Positions 43,388 through 54,334 of a stretch of 64,000 nucleotides of DNA are shown in pieces (the first letter of the stretch is position 1; every line of letters starts with the position of its first letter). The DNA comes from Zygnema cylindricum (Eukaryota > Streptophyta > Zygnematophyceae > Zygnematales > Zygnemataceae), in assembly GCA_037447655.1 (NCBI GenBank), contig JBBHKE010001083.1, forward strand, positions 1 through 64,000, given 5' to 3'. The translations under genes and the position numbers were made by a program. The notes below the pieces were generated by a model. It was given only the letters and a program-made list of their open reading frames with translations. It was not told where the DNA came from and made no database searches.

Positions 43388-44114
43388 GGCAACTAGCAGG
43401 AAGTTTAGCTTTACAGGACACTACAGTACAGTGTCGCAGATGCTGGAGACAATCATGTAAGTGGCAATGATGAGGATGTCGGGAGGGTCCCTCAATCATC
43501 TCTTGGGAGTACAAGAACAAAAAAACAGGCGAGTGGAGGCTCAGCCAATGAAATATCTCGTCTGCCACATCATTACAAGGAGCCAGATATCGGACGGCAC
43601 TCGCCGGTCGCGCAGGTTATGATAGCATGGACGAAAGCCCATGGACATCCTTCCCCAAAAAATCTCAAAGATTTGCTTATTGTTGCCAATAAATGGTAAT
43701 GTCGAACTCCTTCCACTGGCCGGAGCGCGGATCTCTGAAGATTTTGTGGAAAGAATATGTACATCGCCCGGCTGCCATGATAGGATGTATTCGGGCCGTC
43801 CGATCCTAAAGTGGTAATGATTGACCCGAAAATACCCCTAATACAGCCGAGCCATTATGTTTCTGACGCCGAGATGAGACATCATTACATCGTGTCGCAG
43901 TTTTCTAAGTCGCACAAAATGGAAAGAGGTCGCAAGCCCTAAGGGGTCGCGAGGTACCCGCGGCTCTCGGCCGTCAGGCTGTTACAACGCCGTTGTCGTT
44001 AGAGAACCGTACATCGTGTAAGGTCATTAGCGTCAATGCTACATCGGTGCGCCTAAATTTCACCCATCGGACGTACAATAGTGTTAATGGTATTGATTTT
44101 TATTTTCTTGACGC
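43388..44114 (-). promoter_or_regulatory. HD-ZIP III 5' flank
   Basis: Contains the presumed 5' UTR and promoter. The nearest in-frame upstream stop is a TAG about 36 bases before the ATG. No reliable TATA box or initiator could be assigned. 43900-44000 is relatively GC-rich. Confidence 0.4.
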
Positions 44115-44668
44115 TACACCGCGAATCGTTATTAGTGTCAAAGTTTAAATAGTGTTGAAGAAAATTTACCGCAATCGATGCTAAGAATTCGATGTAATTA
44201 AGAATTTGATTTTTTTTTTAAAAGGTGTATTCTAATTTCGGCATTATGCTAATTTGGGAACAGCAAAAAATGAATATTTGCTGTACGATTATATACATTA
44301 ATATATGTCTCGTAAAAAATATTAGAAATCGTACGCCGTCGTGAAATTTAAATATTCGTACATATCAGACTAATTTACGTGTCAGAATAATCCCGTTTTT
44401 TGAGCGCACGTTCCTATGCGTGCGCGTCTGATTTAATTCATTTTTTGTAAATTTTTCACTTGAAAAGGTACATTTATGTACGGTCTGACATCGACTGTAC
44501 ACCACGCTATTTAGATTCTTATTGTACTTTCGTTCTTTACGCTATTTTGTACTGTACCTTAATTAACGTCAAGGAAAAATTAAAATCATGTTTCCTATTT
44601 GAGGAAAAAATTCAAAATTTTAAGAACCCAAATTAGTGACTTTGACACTAATAACGATTCGCGGTGTA
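44115..44668. mobile_element. TIR element with perfect 30-bp inverted repeats, upstream of HD-ZIP III
   Basis: TACACCGCGAATCG... at 44115-44144 is exactly complementary to 44639-44668. The interior (554 bp in all) is AT-rich and non-coding, and is collinear with sequence from 63607 onward. That other copy begins CACTACACCGCC with TATTAGCGT behind it, reminiscent of CACTA elements. The target duplication is unclear here. The left TIR sits about 730 bp upstream of the HD-ZIP III ATG. Confidence 0.8.
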
Positions 44669-45096
44669 AATACTTGAACGGTCATTCGGAACTGCAATGC
44701 AATTAACCTCCGGAATGTTTCCTTAAGGCTAATAAGTAATAACAACACACGGTTGTGAATTTCAGCGCTGTACGGTATTGCGGCAAGGAATGATTGTTCT
44801 AGGACCCTCGCAGGCTCATCAAATTTAGCTTCGGAAACGATGGCAGATTCGGCGACGATTTTCGTGCGCGGGCGAAGCTGTTTCCGCACGTGGCAATTTT
44901 GGCAGTACACGTCCACGCGACAAATCAATTTGGGACGTTTTTGAATGGTTGTAGTTTGTTTTTCAAGAGAAACAAAAGAACCTTAACCATGCCCCAAAAA
45001 ACCTAGAATCCCGAAGGGCCCTCAAAAACCGAAAAGAACACTTTTTAAAACCCGCATGTGCTTACAACATTCTCGTTGGTTAGGAAAAAATAAATA

Positions 45097-45182
45097 TTGA
45101 GAAGACAAAGGAAAACCAAAAGTAGCAAAAAAAACTAATTGAGAAGACAAAGGAAAACCAAAAGTAGCAAAAAAAAAACTAA
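45097..45182. repeat. 43-bp tandem duplication
   Basis: TTGAGAAGACAAAGGAAAAC followed by CAAAAGTAGC and an A-run occurs twice in succession. The copies are identical except for the length of the A-run. Confidence 0.9.
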
Positions 45183-46859
45183 ATATTGGAATGAGGACGA
45201 ACCCACAAAAAACAAAAACAAAAAGTAGCTATTTCATTTGTCAGGTCTACTTAGCAATCGGCGGGTTGAAACCAAACCTAATGAAACCAAACCTGTTTTT
45301 TGGCGGTTCAGTTTGTCGTTTTGCAATGTGACATAAAACGTTTTGGGTCGGCTCCAGCGATCTTACAACCCGTTCGATTCAATTCCCTCCGGCCGAACCC
45401 GATTTGAACCGTTGAAACAACATACAGGGAAGAGACAAATGTACGGATTATTAGTTTACTATATAAAGAACAAAAAATGTAAAAAAAAGTAAGGGTGCGT
45501 CTCCATGTACTTGAAACTTAGAGAAAAAACTTTGTTTTTTAGCGCAAATCCGGCGGACCCGGATTTCGGGTGTCCCTATGTGTAACAACGACATAGTTTC
45601 TTAAGCGTGTGACGATTGTATATGCTGACAATGCTCGTGACGGCTGTCAACGTCTACAATCTGTGATGACGCACGCTATTTTTTGTAGCAGGTTGTGACG
45701 TCGCATGAGTTTTCGTGCCATTGTAGACGTACCGCCATCCATCCTGTGCCGTTTCACGGTTGAGGAAGATGCACTTTGCCTTTGCGTCTCTTGTCCACGC
45801 GACGTGAAATGGCATCGGATCTTGAGACCCCTAGCGAAATAAATCCGTAGCAGGCGCAAACAGACAAAACCAAACAAATTGTGTACTTTGCTTTGTCGTA
45901 CATGAACGCAAACGGACAAAACATAGTGGATCGTGCACTTTTCGTCGCTTGAATTCTTTTGAAATTTCCTAGAAATTTCTTACACGTGCGACTACGTGTT
46001 TTTATTTGTTTTTCGAAAAATCTTTGTTTTAAAACATATCTTCCCTGTGTTTTAAATAAAAGTTTGAAGATGACGTTTTTTGGCGTGGCCGTGGCTCGAA
46101 GAACACAAAACGACAATATGTAGTACATCATAAATTTGATGATGACGCAAAATGTACTTCTCATTTTTTTTTGTACGGTTGAAACTTACGCGATACCGCT
46201 CTAAGTTTTGTTATTCTACAACCACCGTTGCAGGAGGAGAACCAACAGTAGTAGTGGAAGTAGACATGAAACAACAGCAGAAACTATCAAAATACCTACT
46301 CAACAGCCAACTTTAAACTGACACAAAATATGACTGAGAAAGCCAATATGCCTCAAATTTGCCACAATGATACACAATACAGTAAACTGACAATTCCCAA
46401 AATTGCAGCCCAAATGACTTAGTAAACCATAAGATATGATGTCTGGAAGTTTCCTAAAAACTGCCCTTAGAAAATCATATTCCCAAAACTGGATGCTACA
46501 AAATTGGCTAAGTCCTAAGTTATATACTCACAGTGTGTATCTACTGATCTACACTAATTTGCGTAACCGTTACTACAGTTATTATCCTGACTAATGACAA
46601 AGCATCCTACCTGTACGTCACTGTACCTCAAAACCCTCATTATTATTTTCTAAAAACCTGATTAATGGAACATTATTTTTATTACACTAAACTACAAAAC
46701 AATGTTATTCAGATATTAAAAGATATTGAACCGTACACAAAACGTTCTAACCGTACACAAAACGCTCCAAATGTTTAGTCAGCGGTAGTCGCTAAAGTCC
46801 AACCGAATGCGGTCGTGTAGCACGTGAATCACGGTTGTGGTCCCTCGTGAATCACGCTT
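45183..46859. other. Intergenic DNA, no gene recognised
   Basis: AT-rich with scattered open frames lacking motifs (for example 46164-45754 minus, which is low in conserved features). A short tandem ACCGTACACAAAACG occurs twice at 46732-46765. Nothing functional is supported. Confidence 0.5.
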
Positions 46860-47600
46860 GTGTACGGACCAATCAGATTACTGTATCGTACACAAAAGTA
46901 CTACTGCCGATGTACCTTTTGTACGGCCTATGTACGACAAGGCTATTAAGTGGACGCGTGTCCGCTTTTCACTCGTCCGTACGTTCCTCAGAATTCCTAT
47001 GACCGAATGTCATCTCTCCACGTGTCTCTAGATCATGCCACGTCACAAAACGCCAAAGTGACCACTCCGGGATTTCGGCGATGATGTGCACCGTTGGATT
47101 TAATGCGAAACGCAATCTTAGCCGTAATCAATACTTGCGCGACATTTGTTCCGATTTCGAAATAAAATACGTGGTATCCGTTTTGAATTAACGTCGTACG
47201 ACGTACTTTATAAAACTGAATTTATGTATGCCGTATACAGTTATAGTTAAATGAATTTTATCCACTCGAACTAAATATATATCTATCACATACCATAGCA
47301 CTTAGCATTGGTCCTAGTCTATTAGGATAAAGCTGACCGCTACTGGTCAACTTGACGAACTGCAGGTACCGCGATCAAATCTTTGGTCCGTCAAGCATAT
47401 TTTTAGTAACCTACTAAAAATAGCTGTCTGTTGGACTAAGGCAGCCATGGATCAACCTCTCTCTCTTACCTTCAATGACTACAACAAGTATGGGAGCTAG
47501 AGAGCGGAGGTGGAGGCAGGCTGTCTGTCCTTTCCCTTTTTCCTTTTATAAAAACATATTTAAACCTAGAAAATACTCTAAAAATCTATATATTTCAACA
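46860..47600 (-). repeat. Copia LTR, subfamily A (A3), truncated
   Basis: From GTACGGACCAATCAG to TTTCAACA it follows LTR A1 (3968-4704), including the CTTGACG...GTCCGTCAAG inverted repeat at about 47352-47395. The inner third, with the gag start, is missing. Confidence 0.85.
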
Positions 47601-48101
47601 TCCGACAATTGTTCTTTATTGTACGCTACAATCTTGTGATTGGTCAGTACCTCAGTACTAGGGGGTTTAGAGAGGGGTTTAGGACTTATAATATTTTGGG
47701 TAAGTAGCCGCCTCTCTTAGAGAGCATCTTGTATAAAACGCAAACTTTGGCCAGCCATAAAAATTAATTTACTTGACCATTTTCAATGATTCTTTTTGTT
47801 GCCGCCTGAGGGGAGTCCGGGCTACACAGGGGCGTAGTCTGTCAAAGTTATTGCTTGCCAGGGTGGCTGTATTTCTAAGGGAAATTCAAAGTTGGTGAAT
47901 GTGTCCATATATCTGATATTCCAACTTTGCATTATATGGTGGAATTGAAAGTCTTATTTCACATGGGTGAAGCTGTAATGGGCTCCTGATTCTCAATGGG
48001 TCAATCATTTGGGTTTATATAAACTAGGAGTCGACACTATTTAGATTAGCTTCTTTTGATCTGCGAATTCTGTGTGGTAATGGAGCCCATAGAATTTCAG
48101 G
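47601..48101 (+). repeat. Copia LTR, subfamily B (B4), 5'-truncated
   Basis: Matches the last 500 bases of B1/B2 and ends ATGGAGCCCATAGAATTTCA, followed by the primer site GGTTATGGGCACACC (one change from Copia-A). It joins A3 directly. Confidence 0.85.
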
Positions 48102-48315
48102 TTATGGGCACACCATCTAGGGTGCTTATGTTTGATGGAACAGACTTCACTTATTGGGAGTTCACAATGGAGGGATTGCTTTTTGAAAAGCACTTATAGG
48201 GAATTGTTTCGGGACAAGGAAGGTGTCCGCCACCGAGCTTTGGAGGAACTCACTATGGAGAATCATCTGGGACTTTCCAAAAAACCAACCGGAGTAAGGA
48301 TGCAACGGAAGGTGA
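48102..48315 (+). pseudogene. Copia gag start fragment
   Basis: Continues the LTR-borne start: MGTPSRVLMFDGTDFTYWEF, TMEGLLFEKHL, stop, GIVSGQG, then a frame change. It aligns with the first 60 residues of Copia-A gag. Cut at 48315 by an inverted LTR. Confidence 0.8.
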
Positions 48316-49467
48316 TAAAACTCTGTGTGCTCCATTGCTCACAGAAATTGCAGATCCAAAAGAAGGTAATCTAGATAGTGCCGACTCCAAACTTGATATA
48401 AACCTTAATGACTGACCCCTTGAGAGTCAGAACCCCAATACAACTTCACCCTTGTGAAATAACACTTTCTGTGTGCTCAGTTCCACCACATAATGCAAAG
48501 TTAGAATATGAGATTTGGACACATTCAACCACTTTGAATTTCCCTTAGAAATGCAGCCACCCTGGCAAACAAAAACTCTGACCGACTGCACCCTTGTGTA
48601 GCTTGGACTCCTCTGAGTCCGTAGCAAAAAGAATCATTGAAAAAGGTCAAGTAAATTGATTGTTATGGCTGCCCAAAGTTAGCCTTTTATACAAGGTGCT
48701 CTCTCAAAGAGGCGACTACCTATCAGAAATATTATGAGTCTTATTCCCTCTCTAAAACCCCTTCTATTGAAGTACGACGCCAATCACAGGATTGTACCGT
48801 ACAGAAAAGTACGGGCGTCGGTGTACTTTTTGTACGGCAACTTGTTCGACAGGGCCATACAGGTGACATCTGTCACATCCGGATTTGTTATCTTGTACTC
48901 CGACAATTCCGCAAACCCGTACGATGTCACCACGTGTCATCACGAGTGATGGTGTCCGGAAAATGCCAAAACGCCTTATCCGCATCTCGGCTCCTACCAC
49001 GGCCGTTCGAAGAATACCCGAATTTAATCATAGCAGTCGAAAAGAATGTTGTTTCGATAATTCTGTGAGGTCCGGAATTTGTGCACACTAATTCATTTCC
49101 GTGTACTGCCTTTCCTGTAATCAGTTAAATGAAAGATGGTGCATATTAATGTTTATCTATTTATTGTACCCTATATTGTCTAGGAATAATCATAAACTAT
49201 ACGATGAAGCTACCGGCTGTCAGAGTCTTGACGGACGGCAGATACCAGAATCAAATTCTGGGTCCGTCAAGATCCTTTTTAGTAAAACCTACCATTATCT
49301 ACTCCTGTCTCTCTGGAGAGCTTAGGCAGCCATGGGTGTAACTCCCTTTCCAGCCTTTAGTGACTACAACAAGTGTGGGGGCTTGGAGAAGGGAGTTAGA
49401 GGCAGACTGCCTCTGCTCTTTTTCCTATAATAAAACAGACCTAGAAAATACTCAAATATCAACACTA
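48316..49467 (-). repeat. Copia LTR, subfamily B (B5), inverted
   Basis: In minus orientation it runs TGTTGATATTTGAG... to ATGGAGCACACAGAGTTTTA and is close to full length (about 1150 bp). Its last 450 bases are an inverted copy of B4. The CTTGACGGAC...GTCCGTCAAG hairpin lies at about 49229-49271. Confidence 0.85.
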
Positions 49468-49576
49468 ACAATACCCCAGTATCGTTTTTCACACAAAGCC
49501 CTTGTCATCATGGCTTCCCAATAGATAAACCTTGATCCATTAAAGGTGGGCACCCTAGAGGGTAAGCCCATAACCT
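49468..49576 (-). pseudogene. Copia gag N-terminal fragment with primer site
   Basis: Minus strand: primer site GGTTATGGGCTTACC, then gag residues matching FNGSRFIYWEAM and EKRYWGIVS of Copia-A. It is truncated at the outer end of LTR B5. Confidence 0.8.
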
Positions 49577-50115
49577 GCAATTTTGTGTCCTCCATTGGAC
49601 TACAAAATTCAGGAAGCCTCTACATAGATGTTAACTAACCCACTTTCAATGGCAACCACTGCCGCCTTAGCAAACAAGTTGATAATCTGACTGCACCTCT
49701 GTGCAGCCTGGACTCCCCTAAGTCTGTAGGAAAAGAATCTCTGAAAAACGCCCAACCAGGCGATAAGTTATAGGGTGGCAAAGATGCCAATATATACAAA
49801 CTCTAAAAGAGAGAGAAGACCATCTAACAAATTTTTCTAAGACCTAGTTCCCTCTCATAGCCCTTATCTACTAACTGAACGAACCAATCAGAACACTCTA
49901 CAGTACAAGAAAGTACTAGTGTCGATGTACTTTTTCTACGGCCTTTGTACGACAAGGCCATTAAGCGGACGCGTGTCCACTTTTCAGTCGTCCGTACGTT
50001 CCTCGGAATTCCCGCGACCGAATGTTATCTCTCCACGTGGCGCTAGGTCATGCCACGTCACAAAATGCCAAAGTGACCATTCCAGGATCTCGGCGATGAT
50101 GTGTGCCGTTGGATA
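49577..50115 (-). repeat. Copia LTR, subfamily A (A4), truncated
   Basis: Collinear with 3668-4190 of A1, with the gag ATG (MEDTKLQ) in its end. Stops at CCGTTGGAT, the same point at which LTR A2 is interrupted by C1. Confidence 0.85.
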
Positions 50116-50446
50116 TTATAACTCTCACAAGTGCCTTTTTCTTGCCTCCTTAAGATCCACCAGTTTAACTCTCCTTGAGCCTCAACTCCGTTAACTTGGT
50201 GCACTCCGCCATCTAGTGACCAGGTTTCTTCCAAAAGTGACAAAGTCCTTTTGGGGTTCTCGCTCTTGCGGGCTGATTTCCCCCTCCGCCAAAACTTCCA
50301 TAAGATTTCTTATGGTCGTTGCATCGATTTATCCTGGAGGCCAAGGCTTGTACACTTTTTCCTCCTCTCCGCATCTCAATGGTGTTTTTTCGGACGAGAA
50401 TCATTGTGACAACTGAGTTTTAAATCCACAGGTTGTCGTCAAGATC
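50116..50446 (-). pseudogene. Copia gag C-terminal fragment
   Basis: Minus strand: VVTMILVRKNTIEMRRGGKS, then KGLCHFWKKPGH, stop, MAECTKLTELRL. The zinc knuckle has its second Cys changed to Trp and is interrupted by TAG, so it is dead. Equivalent to 8110-8340 of Copia-A. Confidence 0.8.
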
Positions 50447-51500
50447 TGTTGTTCTTTGGTCCAAAATAGACCGCAGAAGCCACCTAAACTATCAAACAAC
50501 ATGTTAAGCAAAGTTATGCTAATGAACAATCATTTGAAATGCACCCTCCATTTAACATACATGCATACACAGATGCAATCGTTCATCCGCACACAGGCGG
50601 AGCAATCATCCGTACACAGACGGAGCAAGCATGCATACACAGATGCATGAATAACATTTAGGGTTACATGAAAATCACAAGAAACCCTAAGACAAATGCA
50701 TAAATAATGCATATCAAACAAACATAAAATTAACACATATAAATAATAATAATTGAATGCATCAACTATAAACAACAGTATAATCAGATGATAAATGTAT
50801 CATTTAAATGCATGACCTAATCGCCAACCCTAAAAGTCTACATCTTCGGTCCCTACTTTTCATGCTAAGCATTAATGATTATTCCTAACAAAGCTCATTC
50901 CTATATATACACTTGTGAGCTGTCAACGAATCACTAAGTTTCAAAATAACCAACATACATTACGTAACTGTCATTAAGTCCTATTTAACCAAAATAGCCC
51001 AATTACTAAGAATAAACTAATCGTAAGCGTACACCTGAAAGTCAAGCAATCGTAAGCGTACACTTGTCTGCAAATACAACACATAAATTAAAGTGTTGAT
51101 ATCCTCATTGATCACGTAAAATATAACAATTTTAATCAACACTAAATCATTAGTTCGCATAAAACAAAATATTGATGTTTCAAATATATACACCGACGCA
51201 TCCACAAATCCGCGTCATACGTGACAACTTGCTTAGTCACTTGTCGATGAGTCCACGCAACAAGCCGATATCACATACGTACGGCCCACTTGATCAACCA
51301 TCCTCAAAATAGTGTGAACCATCAAAAGCGGCGGACGCCTCAAAGTACTACACAATCCACTGTCGAAACCATACGGTACCATCCAAATATTGTCCGTACC
51401 AAAACCACGTACTTCGTCATAAATGCGCCTTGTCGCATATAAGGTACACGTCATTTTCGATAAATGCCTGTCGCAAATAAAGTACACTTAATAGTACACC
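50447..51500. mobile_element. Non-coding element C, copy 2 (right end truncated)
   Basis: Begins TGTTGTTCTTTGGTCCAAAATAGACCGCAG, as C1, and follows it block by block: AACAATCATTTGAAATGCA, GCATGACCTAATCG-CAACCCTAAAA, ACACTTGTGAGCTGTCAA, CAAATATATACACC-ACGC. It has no nested LTR. Homology fades at about 51480-51500, where the methyltransferase-like frame begins, so the C terminus AACAACA is missing. Confidence 0.75.
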
Positions 51501-52350
51501 TGTCCAAAATATTATGTGAGTATGCGTGAGAGTGTGGATATGCAACTAGTGTAGGTTGTGCACGTAGTGGCTGGCCTGGGATGTTAAGACCAAATGCAGG
51601 AGGATAGTCTGTCAGTATACATGTTTGGACTTTATGAAATGGAAGAAGTGCATCTTGAATGGAAAGGTTAGGTGGTCGGACAGCGAGGTTAGCCTCTCGG
51701 AGCTGACCCATGTCCACCAGGTTAGTCCACTTAGAACGAACCCGGTGGGCCAGCGAACCGTGGCGTGCGGCATCAATGATCAGTGGTGGTCCAATTAATG
51801 ATTGAATGCGTTTATAAACTGCGAGGACCGCGAAAAACAACTTAGTACGTGGATCTGCGAGACCTGAACCTTTCCCGGCCCTAGACATACCCTGACATTC
51901 CCATCCGGCAAAGAGGAGATCAATTGGCTCCAATTCCATTAGATGATGATTTCCGTTTCGATGGATATCCTGTGGCAAAGCCGAATGCATGTCGTGAAAC
52001 GCAGATTGGGGTAAGAGCTGAGGATACTGTTCATGCAAGACTTGACAGTGGTGCAGCTGAGCGCGTCCGGCCAATGGGTCAATATCCACGGAATAGTAAT
52101 GCTTTATCAGAAGACCATTATGAAGGCAAGAGAGAAGTGAAGTCCCTATTCCTGCAAAAAGGTCTAAAATAACGAGACCGTTTTTGTGAGGTTGTAAATT
52201 GCCCAGTGTCCATTCAATGGGCAAGAACCCGGAAGGATCTATCGTAATGGAGGGTGGATCTAGAATACTAGATAAAGGAATTGGTATAGTAAATTTATAT
52301 AGTCGGTTAAAATCTGAAGAGTCAATGGTAAATCCGGGTGTACTAAATAA
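51501..52350 (-). pseudogene. C5-cytosine DNA methyltransferase-like domain of a retroelement
   Basis: An open frame from a TAA at 52351 down past 51501, with no ATG in the part shown, so probably part of a polyprotein. Motif I: VILDLFAGIGTSLL. Motif II/III region: HYYSVDIDPLAGRA and LPQDI. Motif IV: LLFAGWECQGMSRAG, where the catalytic Cys is kept but the Pro of the usual PCQ is Glu. Then GSGLADPRTKLFFAVLAVY. Motif VI (ENV) is absent: the chain passes straight to GPPLIIDAARHGSLAHRVRS and KWTNL, resembling the AHRARYFWGNL block of DNMT3/DRM enzymes. Motifs IX-X are missing because the sequence is cut by element C2. Such enzymes methylate DNA cytosine at C5; this copy is very probably inactive. 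Lies directly behind a retropepsin and gag on the same strand. Confidence 0.8.
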
Positions 52351-52512
52351 TTATGGTAAACTTGGGGAATTTGGTGAGATTTCATCCGTGGTTAGTGATT
52401 TAAGGAGGTCCTCACCTATGCCCACTGCGGCATAGGCTGGCAAGATCAATGCCGAATGGGCCGTAGTAGGCATGGGTTCCCGGGCCGGGATAAGGGGTAA
52501 GCAAATTTTACG
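52351..52512 (-). other. Spacer between protease and methyltransferase-like domain
   Basis: About 160 bases with stops in all three minus frames. One frame reads YPGPGTHAYYGPFGIDLASL, which could be decayed linker coding sequence. Confidence 0.5.
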
Positions 52513-53390
52513 TTACGGGAAGTTGTTAGGTCTGTACGAAAATGTATGATCGTGCATATCAACCCCCTCCCCAACTCGAAAAATAACATCTTGACCAACG
52601 AAGCATTCATAGTCACTACACTTGGTGACCAAGGCATGAGCATAAATTTCTGCGAAATCCGTCGCTGACTGACTCTGAAATTGAAAACAGATTGGTTCTA
52701 TCGTAATACCGAGGACTGGCTCTGTGGTACCTGCGGAAGTCAATAGACGTGTGGTAGTGGGTTTTAGCTTATCTGCTATAAGACCTATTTTGATGGCAAA
52801 ATCAGAACCGAGGATAATTGGCTTTGCGCCTGTATCCATGAGAGGAAGTGCCAGAGCAAACCCATTAACCGTAAATACGCCCAATTTGTTATCTAGAAAA
52901 CTGATGTGAGGGGTGAGGCTAGACCGCTCTTCAAGAGTAATAGCTTGAAGGGAGAGAGCATTACGATGGTTTTGTAATGCATGTAACGCAACTGTTGAAG
53001 GAGTTAGATCTACCGTTGTGTCAATGCTATCTAACTCTGGGAGCATGGTGGACAAGATTGACAAACGTTCTTTGACCTTATAGGTGTCTTGTATGCTCCT
53101 CTCTAAAATAGTTAATGCTTCAGCGGTAATGCTAGAGGCCGTTTCTGGAATAGGTGAGCTGGGTTCTTTAGCAAATGATAGTGGGATACGAGTGTTAATG
53201 GATTTTGACTCGCGATTATGATCGGGATTCCCTTTAAATTGAGATGCCCGTTGTTGGACGGTGGACTCCCGAAGAGGTCGCCCAGCAAAAGAAGGCATAT
53301 GGACCACAATTCGGGCCATTCCGGTTAATTGCGGTTTGACCGCCAAGCGACAACTCTTATCTGCATGTAGCCTGCGGTCGGCTTTCTCTG
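52513..53390 (-). pseudogene. Retropepsin-like protease region of the same retroelement
   Basis: 277 open residues from 53346, extendable upstream to about 53390 (PNPEKADRRLHADKSCRLAV). The active site is ALPLMDTGAKPIILGSDFAI (DTG). Further hallmarks are LLTSAGTTEPVLGITIEPI and LVTKCSDYECFVGQDVIF, then TFSYRPN before the stop. The protease matures gag-pol. This pattern (DTGA, TSAG, LG.T, VGQ, YRP) differs from the Gypsy-2, Gypsy-3 and Copia-A proteases, so the element is a separate lineage. Confidence 0.8.
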
Positions 53391-53529
53391 GGTTTGGGAT
53401 GACGCTCTCTAACGGGTGGGTGACAATTTTTGGCGGCGGTGCGTTTTTGGTGCTGGTAGGATTCTATCCATCGATGTACATAACCCTGTTTGATTACAAT
53501 ACACATGTATATCTCAAGCAATATCACCT

Positions 53530-54190
53530 CCACATCGAAAGTATGCATAATGTTCCCGCCCATCCGGTGGTCTCGGATTAGGCCATGGGTTGCGTGGATT
53601 AAGATTAGGATTCAGGTTTGCATTAGAAGAAGATTTGGGTCGCTCATGAGCGTCCCACCAGCTGGTCTGCATTTCATACCGTACGGCATACTATGCATCC
53701 TGCTCGAAGGTGAATTTGAGGCCATATGCCTCAATCAAATGGCTTTGAATGAAACGTCGAGATTGGGTGGGAAATTGCCCCACAAAATTTTGAACTGCCT
53801 CTGCGTTTCAAATGCCTCTGCGTTTGACATGAGATCTGGTAGTGCTTCGCGTAATGTTTCCATATACGCCCGCAATGTCGGGGCGGTTTTGCCTGGGCGA
53901 CGTTCGAAATTCATTAGTTCTTTAACCTGATCGGGGTTCTGCATTCGGTACTCTTCGTGTAATAAACTGAAAACAAATGATACTGGATCCCTCAAAGGAA
54001 CTAACATTGCAGGGCGGGCTGGAATTCCAGCCCGAGCCGCAACGGCGAATTGATGAGGGACCGCAGGTATTTCAGGTGAAATTTCGTTGCCTGCAGAGTT
54101 ATAAACTGCGGGTACAGCAGCTTGGAAAAGAATTTCTGGAATGCCTGTTATGGCTAAAGATCCAGAATATGCGGGTGCCATTTTTGTCAT
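53530..54190 (-). pseudogene. Gag of the methyltransferase-bearing retroelement
   Basis: 54190-53735 is open for 151 residues (start MTKMAPAYSGSL); its capsid-like tail is VKELMNFERRPGKTAPTLRA, YMETLREALPDLM. After a frameshift near 53745 it continues SHLIEAYGLKFTFEQDA, stop, YEMQTSWWDAHERPKSSSNA, then an Asn/Pro-rich linker and YFRCGGDIA, stop, DIHVYC. The last part looks like a decayed zinc knuckle. It is followed in the same direction by the protease, giving gag-pro-methyltransferase order. Confidence 0.72.
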
Positions 54191-54334
54191 AGCACAAATT
54201 ACCGTTTATTTTCATGTATATAGAGATAGGGCAGATCCTCTAAGGTATCGCCAAAGTAACGGAAAAGCAACCCGTAAATCATAACGACCTTGATACCGAA
54301 ATGCGAGATCGCGCATCTCGGTATCAAAAAGCAT

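Noticed and set aside
45754-46164. 136-codon minus-strand frame
   Set aside because: Low-complexity hydrophobic/basic composition, no domain, no splice or promoter context, overlaps other random frames.
53490-53930. 146-codon plus-strand frame
   Set aside because: Antisense to the degenerate gag; no motif.
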